DNA of 64,000 nucleotides from Chromohalobacter sp. 11-W (GTDB lineage: Bacteria > Pseudomonadota > Gammaproteobacteria > Pseudomonadales > Halomonadaceae), in NCBI RefSeq assembly GCF_029889905.1, contig NZ_JARANZ010000003.1, positions 124,001 to 188,000 of the forward strand. Direction: 5' to 3'. Below are positions 60,224 through 64,000 of this stretch, piece by piece; within the stretch, counting starts at the first letter, position 1; each line of letters opens with the position of its first letter. The notes under the pieces were generated by a model. That model ran no database searches. It was not told the origin of the DNA and saw only the letters and a list, made by a program, of their open reading frames with translations. The position numbers and the translations under genes were made by a program.

Positions 60224-62735
60224 ACCCCAGCCCCTCCAGATACCCGGCCAGCCTCTTCGCCGCACTGTCCCGCGTCCGTTCGATCTCGGTCAGCGTTACC
60301 TTGTACTTGTCCCACCAGCTTTCCACATTGGCGATCACCTGCTGGCGCTGGTTGCCAATATAACGCTCGACGATGGTGGTCATATCGTGATGCAGGATGG
60401 TCAGAAGTAGCTCGGCGGCTTGGGCATCATCCAGCCCATCGACCTTGCCGTTGAGTTCATCCGGCAGCGCAGCACGCTTGGCCTTGAGCTTTTTGGTGAG
60501 CGCGGTGCGCTGCTTTTTCCAATCCTTGATCTGTTTTTCCAACTTAGCGCGCTCGATCTCGGAGAGCACGTCCTCGCCGTCGCTGGCCTCATCATCATCG
60601 CCGTCGCTGTCGCCGGGCTTCGGCAACTGCTCCTCGGCGGCCTTGATCTGGCTGTCGAGTTCCGCCTGCTGCTGCTCCAGGGTTTGCAGCGCTTCGAGGA
60701 AGCCGCCGAGCAGGAACTTCACCAGCTTGTGTTCCAGCGGGTCTTCCTTGTCGAGCTTGTCTTCAAGCGCCGTGACGATGCTGGTGCGCCAGGCATCCAC
60801 CACGCCACGAGCATCCCGTGCCATCAGTGTGAGGAAGTCATACTTTTGCTGGTGCCAGAAGCCCGCGATCATGCCGCTGACCTGAAAGTCGTCCAGCAGA
60901 CCTATCGGGTGCAGGCTTTTGGTGAAGCTATTGAGTAGCTCCTGGCGCAGCGCAGCGTATTCGCGATGCTGAGCCAGGGCAGTGATGCTCTGGCGGTGGC
61001 GCTGCCACCACGCCTCAAACGCCTCGCGTAGCGCCTGCTCCTGGGCCACTACCCCGGGGTTGTGCTCGATGGCGGGCTTGATATCGGCCTTGGTCGCGAT
61101 GTGCTCGCGGAACAGCCAATAGCCGGCATCATTGGGTTTGGGCTCGAACACATCGGCCGGGTCGAGCCCCTGGGCATCGAGCAGTGGCCGCTTGGCCTCG
61201 ACCTCGGCCTCCGGGATGCCACCGACCAGATGCGCATGCACGTCATGGGGCTCCGGCGGTGGGGCGTTGTCGGCGTAGCGGCGGATGTTGAGGTTGTAAC
61301 CGTTGTCTCGCAGCGTCTCAACGCTGACGGTGGTCGCAAAACCGGGCACGTCCTGCCCTTTGCCTGCGGCGAACGCCTCGTAAATGGCGGCGATCTTTTC
61401 GATATGCTCAGGCATCAGATGGTTCTGAGCCCGGCCCTCGGCGTATTCGCGGTCGGCATTGATGAACAGCACCTTACCCTGATTCTTGGGGTGCTTGCTG
61501 GCCACCTGCTGCGCGCCGATGCTATGCCGCTGACGCAGGATCAGAATACAGGCGGGGATGCCGGTGCCGTAGAACAGGTTGGGCGGCAGGCCAATGACCG
61601 CTTCGAGCAGGTCATCCTCGATGATACCTTTCCGAATATGTTTCTCTTCACCGCCACGAAACAGCACGCCATGGGGCATCACGGTAGCCACCATGCCCCC
61701 ATCGGCACACACCGCTAGCATATGCTGCAGGAACATCAGGTCGGCTTTTTTCGAGCCCAGCGGCACCTCGCCGTACTTGAAGCGTTCACTGCGACGTTCA
61801 GGCTGAAATACCGGCTGGCCGCTGTCGTCGGTGTCCTTGCTACCGAAGTTATAGGAGAACGGCGGATTAGTCAGAATGCGATCAAATCGGATCAGATCAC
61901 CGTCTTTGACGTGGCGCGGGTGTTCCAGCGTGTCCTCGTTTTCCAAGCTAGACGAAGTGATGCCGTGCAACAGCATGTTCATCCTGGCGATCGACCACAC
62001 GGTACCGGCGTTTTCCTGGCCGTAGCAATCCAGCCGAAAGCCCTCACCGCCGTGCTCGTCGACCCACTCCTTCGAGGCGATCAGCATCCCACCGGAACCG
62101 CAGCAAGGGTCGTAAACGCGGTGATTCTGCTGCGGGTCGAGTAGCCGCACCATCATGCGCACCACCGAGCGCGGCGTGTAGAACTCGCCGCCTTTCTTGC
62201 CGGCGGAATCAGCGAATTCGCCGATCAGGTATTCATAGGCCGCACCGAGCAGATCGGGGAACTCGAAATCCCGGTCGCGCAGGCGGTGCTTGTTGAAATG
62301 CTGGATCAGTCCGCGCAGCTTGGCGTCGGAGATCTTGCTCTGGCCGACCTTGCGGTTGAAATCGATGTGCAGCAGCACGTCCTGCAGGCTGGTGTTGTCC
62401 TGCTCTAAGCCACCTAGGGCCTCATTAAGACGGGTACCGACATCCTTATGGGCCTCGTTGAGCAGATAGCGCCAGCGGGAGGTTTTCGGCAGGTAGAAGC
62501 TTGTCTTGTACCAGTTGCGGTTCTCGGCAATCTGGGCCGCTTCCGCTTTGGTCTTGCCCTTGTCGGTCTGCTCCTTGATAACCTGCTCACGGCGCTGGTC
62601 AAATACGTCCGAGCAGCGCTTCAGGAACAGCATCCCGAAGATGTACTCCTTGAACTCGGAAGCATCCATCTTACCGCGCAGAATATCGGCGGCACTGAAG
62701 AGGTGGCGTTCGAGCTGGGGAAGGGTCAGTGGCAT
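60216..62735 (-). CDS. hsdM: Type I restriction-modification, DNA methyltransferase subunit
   Basis: The 839-residue protein has the HsdM N-terminal helical domain ([20 protein letters not shown]), the AdoMet site [15 protein letters not shown] near residue 208 and the adenine-methylase motif TNPPFSYNF near 290. It is about 300 residues longer than usual. The added C-terminal part holds a coiled coil with an acidic patch ([15 protein letters not shown]) and ends in a helical tail. M6A methylation of the type I site is the family function. AGGA lies 8 bases before the ATG. It begins the hsdMSR-ygjP-DUF3800 unit. Confidence 0.92.
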   Translation of the reverse strand: MPLTLPQLERHLFSAADILRGKMDASEFKEYIFGMLFLKRCSDVFDQRREQVIKEQTDKGKTKAEAAQIAENRNWYKTSFYLPKTSRWRYLLNEAHKDVGTRLNEALGGLEQDNTSLQDVLLHIDFNRKVGQSKISDAKLRGLIQHFNKHRLRDRDFEFPDLLGAAYEYLIGEFADSAGKKGGEFYTPRSVVRMMVRLLDPQQNHRVYDPCCGSGGMLIASKEWVDEHGGEGFRLDCYGQENAGTVWSIARMNMLLHGITSSSLENEDTLEHPRHVKDGDLIRFDRILTNPPFSYNFGSKDTDDSGQPVFQPERRSERFKYGEVPLGSKKADLMFLQHMLAVCADGGMVATVMPHGVLFRGGEEKHIRKGIIEDDLLEAVIGLPPNLFYGTGIPACILILRQRHSIGAQQVASKHPKNQGKVLFINADREYAEGRAQNHLMPEHIEKIAAIYEAFAAGKGQDVPGFATTVSVETLRDNGYNLNIRRYADNAPPPEPHDVHAHLVGGIPEAEVEAKRPLLDAQGLDPADVFEPKPNDAGYWLFREHIATKADIKPAIEHNPGVVAQEQALREAFEAWWQRHRQSITALAQHREYAALRQELLNSFTKSLHPIGLLDDFQVSGMIAGFWHQQKYDFLTLMARDARGVVDAWRTSIVTALEDKLDKEDPLEHKLVKFLLGGFLEALQTLEQQQAELDSQIKAAEEQLPKPGDSDGDDDEASDGEDVLSEIERAKLEKQIKDWKKQRTALTKKLKAKRAALPDELNGKVDGLDDAQAAELLLTILHHDMTTIVERYIGNQRQQVIANVESWWDKYKVTLTEIERTRDSAAKRLAGYLEGLGYV

Positions 62736-62804
62736 TAAATCAATCCTGAGAAATTACTTGTCATTCGACAGACACAATGAACAGTACAAAAAGATGACGA
62801 TACG

Positions 62805-63962
62805 TTATTCGTCCCGGTTCAAGAGCTCGATATAGGCCTTGTAGGCGTAGACACGATTACGCTTCTGCCCGGTCAACTCCTGCACGATACCCAACTGGTT
62901 CTCCAGTGCTTCCAATACTTTACCGATCGTGGCGTGGGTCAGCCCGGTCTCTCGGTGCAGCGTGGCAATATTCACCACCGGATGGCTAAACAGCGCCTCC
63001 AGTACTTGGGTCGCTGAGCCGGATAGACGGCCCAGTGCCGAGAGCCGTGCCTTGTCCTGGGTCAGCAACGCACTCAGCGCCTGCGCCGTCGCGACAGCAT
63101 GGTTGGCGGTATCGGTGATCGCATCGACGAAAAAGAGCAACCAACTTTCCCACTCTCCGGTCAGGCGCACGTTTTGGAGGTGCTCGTAGTAAACCTGTCG
63201 GTGGCGTTTGAAAAATACCGAAAGATAGAGCAGCGGCTCGGTGAGAATGCCCGCTTGGACAAGAATCAACGGGATCAACAGGCGCCCAAGCCGGCCGTTG
63301 CCATCCATGAACGGATGAATGGTTTCGAACTGGACATGCGCCAGCGCGGCCTTGATCACCGGCGCGGTCGTACTCGGCTCGTCGTTGAGAAAGCGCTCGA
63401 AGGCGCTCCAGCAGTCGGCAAGCTGATTAGCCGGCGGCGGTACGAAGGCGGCTTCATCCGCACGATGCCCGCCTATCCAGACCTGGTTCTGCCGGAACTC
63501 TCCTGGCCGGCGATGCGTGCCGCGGCCGTTGGTCATCAAGGCATCGTGGAGCTCCAACACCAATCGAATGGTGATTGGGTGGCCCTCGCGAATTCGCTGA
63601 ATCCCCAGATTGAGCGCCCGCACGTAGCAGGAAACTTCCTGCACATCATCCATGGGCACGCCAGGAATGCCTTCCATCTCGTAGATCATAAGGTCGCTGA
63701 GCGAAGACTGCGTCCCCTCGATCTGTGATGACATCACCGCTTCTTTTCGAACATAGCTGTAGAGAAACAGCTGCGCGTCGGGTAACAACACCGAGATACC
63801 ATCCAGACGCCCCAAGGCGACATGCGCCTGTGACAGGCGCGCCTGAAGCTTGTCATCAAGTGACAGAGGCGGATCAGGCGGCAGCGTCGCAGGCACAAAG
63901 GCCTGGCAATTCACACCGCCTGCGATGCTGGGAACATGATGGCCGGTCAGCCCGCGACGCAT
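62805..63962 (-). CDS. Fic-domain protein (class II, with inhibitory motif) and C-terminal winged helix
   Basis: The 385-residue protein has the full Fic motif HPFMDGNGRLGR at 216-227 and the N-terminal self-inhibition motif Ser78-x3-Glu82-Gly83 (SSQIEGTQ), which puts it in class II. A C-terminal winged helix (about 305-370, with IATLHRETGLTHATIGKVLE) suggests DNA binding. Fic proteins transfer AMP to Ser/Thr/Tyr of target proteins. It ends 69 bases before hsdM on the same strand, so it may be the first gene of the restriction operon or its regulator. GAGGG precedes the ATG. The target is unknown. Confidence 0.88.
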   Translation of the reverse strand: MRRGLTGHHVPSIAGGVNCQAFVPATLPPDPPLSLDDKLQARLSQAHVALGRLDGISVLLPDAQLFLYSYVRKEAVMSSQIEGTQSSLSDLMIYEMEGIPGVPMDDVQEVSCYVRALNLGIQRIREGHPITIRLVLELHDALMTNGRGTHRRPGEFRQNQVWIGGHRADEAAFVPPPANQLADCWSAFERFLNDEPSTTAPVIKAALAHVQFETIHPFMDGNGRLGRLLIPLILVQAGILTEPLLYLSVFFKRHRQVYYEHLQNVRLTGEWESWLLFFVDAITDTANHAVATAQALSALLTQDKARLSALGRLSGSATQVLEALFSHPVVNIATLHRETGLTHATIGKVLEALENQLGIVQELTGQKRNRVYAYKAYIELLNRDE

Positions 63963-64000
63963 GAGCGTCCCTCTCGGAAGTTAAAATAGGCGACGCCACT

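Overview
The window looks like a chromosomal segment of a GC-rich gammaproteobacterium, most likely a member of the Halomonadaceae (Halomonas or Chromohalobacter type). The clues are a catabolic set for carnitine and related betaines, pyrE beside a Pseudomonas-type crc gene, single-copy housekeeping genes of gammaproteobacterial type (rep, trmL, rph, yicC, dbpA, RIO kinase), and codon use dominated by G/C third positions. The species is an inference; no rRNA gene is present.

0-15.4 kb is a quaternary-amine region. A LysR regulator precedes an operon of a 2-oxoglutarate/Fe(II) oxygenase, a DddP-like M24 hydrolase and a betaine/carnitine-type binding protein. A CdhR-like (GlxA/AraC) regulator follows. 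A 3.7 kb insert bounded by a perfect 33-bp direct repeat carries a small exported protein, an NAD-type isocitrate dehydrogenase, a ribbon-helix-helix regulator and a SulP transporter. Then come gamma-butyrobetaine hydroxylase, a DMT exporter, and on the minus strand the carnitine operon cdhC-cdhA-cdhB. Together these would turn gamma-butyrobetaine into carnitine, 3-dehydrocarnitine, betainyl-CoA and glycine betaine.

15.6-20.2 kb is a complete L-threonate operon (GntR regulator, ltnD, otnK, otnC, otnI) ending in dihydroxyacetone phosphate. 20.2-25.2 kb holds a TonB-dependent siderophore receptor, a RIO-type kinase and the helicase DbpA. 25.5-28.5 kb is an arabinoside module (GPH transporter and GH51 arabinofuranosidase). 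A flavin oxidase with an amber codon at its apparent third codon and tRNA-Arg(CCG) follow.

30.4-45.1 kb is an acid-catabolism region of visibly lower GC: class III CoA-transferase, enoyl-CoA hydratase and a CaiE/PaaY-like hexapeptide protein; a beta-hydroxyacid dehydrogenase, a semialdehyde dehydrogenase and a DenD-like dehydrogenase; two GntR regulators; PdxA2, an RhmD-like dehydratase and a complete TctCBA transporter; and a CitE-like lyase. DenD and PdxA2 belong to tetronate pathways, so this region may share intermediates with the threonate operon.

45.1-53.6 kb is housekeeping: rep, trmL, a YfaZ-like porin, pyrE, crc, rph, yicC and an NhaC antiporter. The antiporter is flanked by the yicC 3' end and a decayed second copy of that end. 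54.1-64 kb is a type I restriction-modification island on the minus strand: fic, hsdM, hsdS, hsdR, a YgjP-type metallopeptidase and a DUF3800 protein.

The least explained pieces are the dioxygenase/M24 operon, the mixed sugar-acid cluster at 33-43 kb, and the accessory genes of the restriction island. Coordinates use the start codon best supported by a ribosome binding site.
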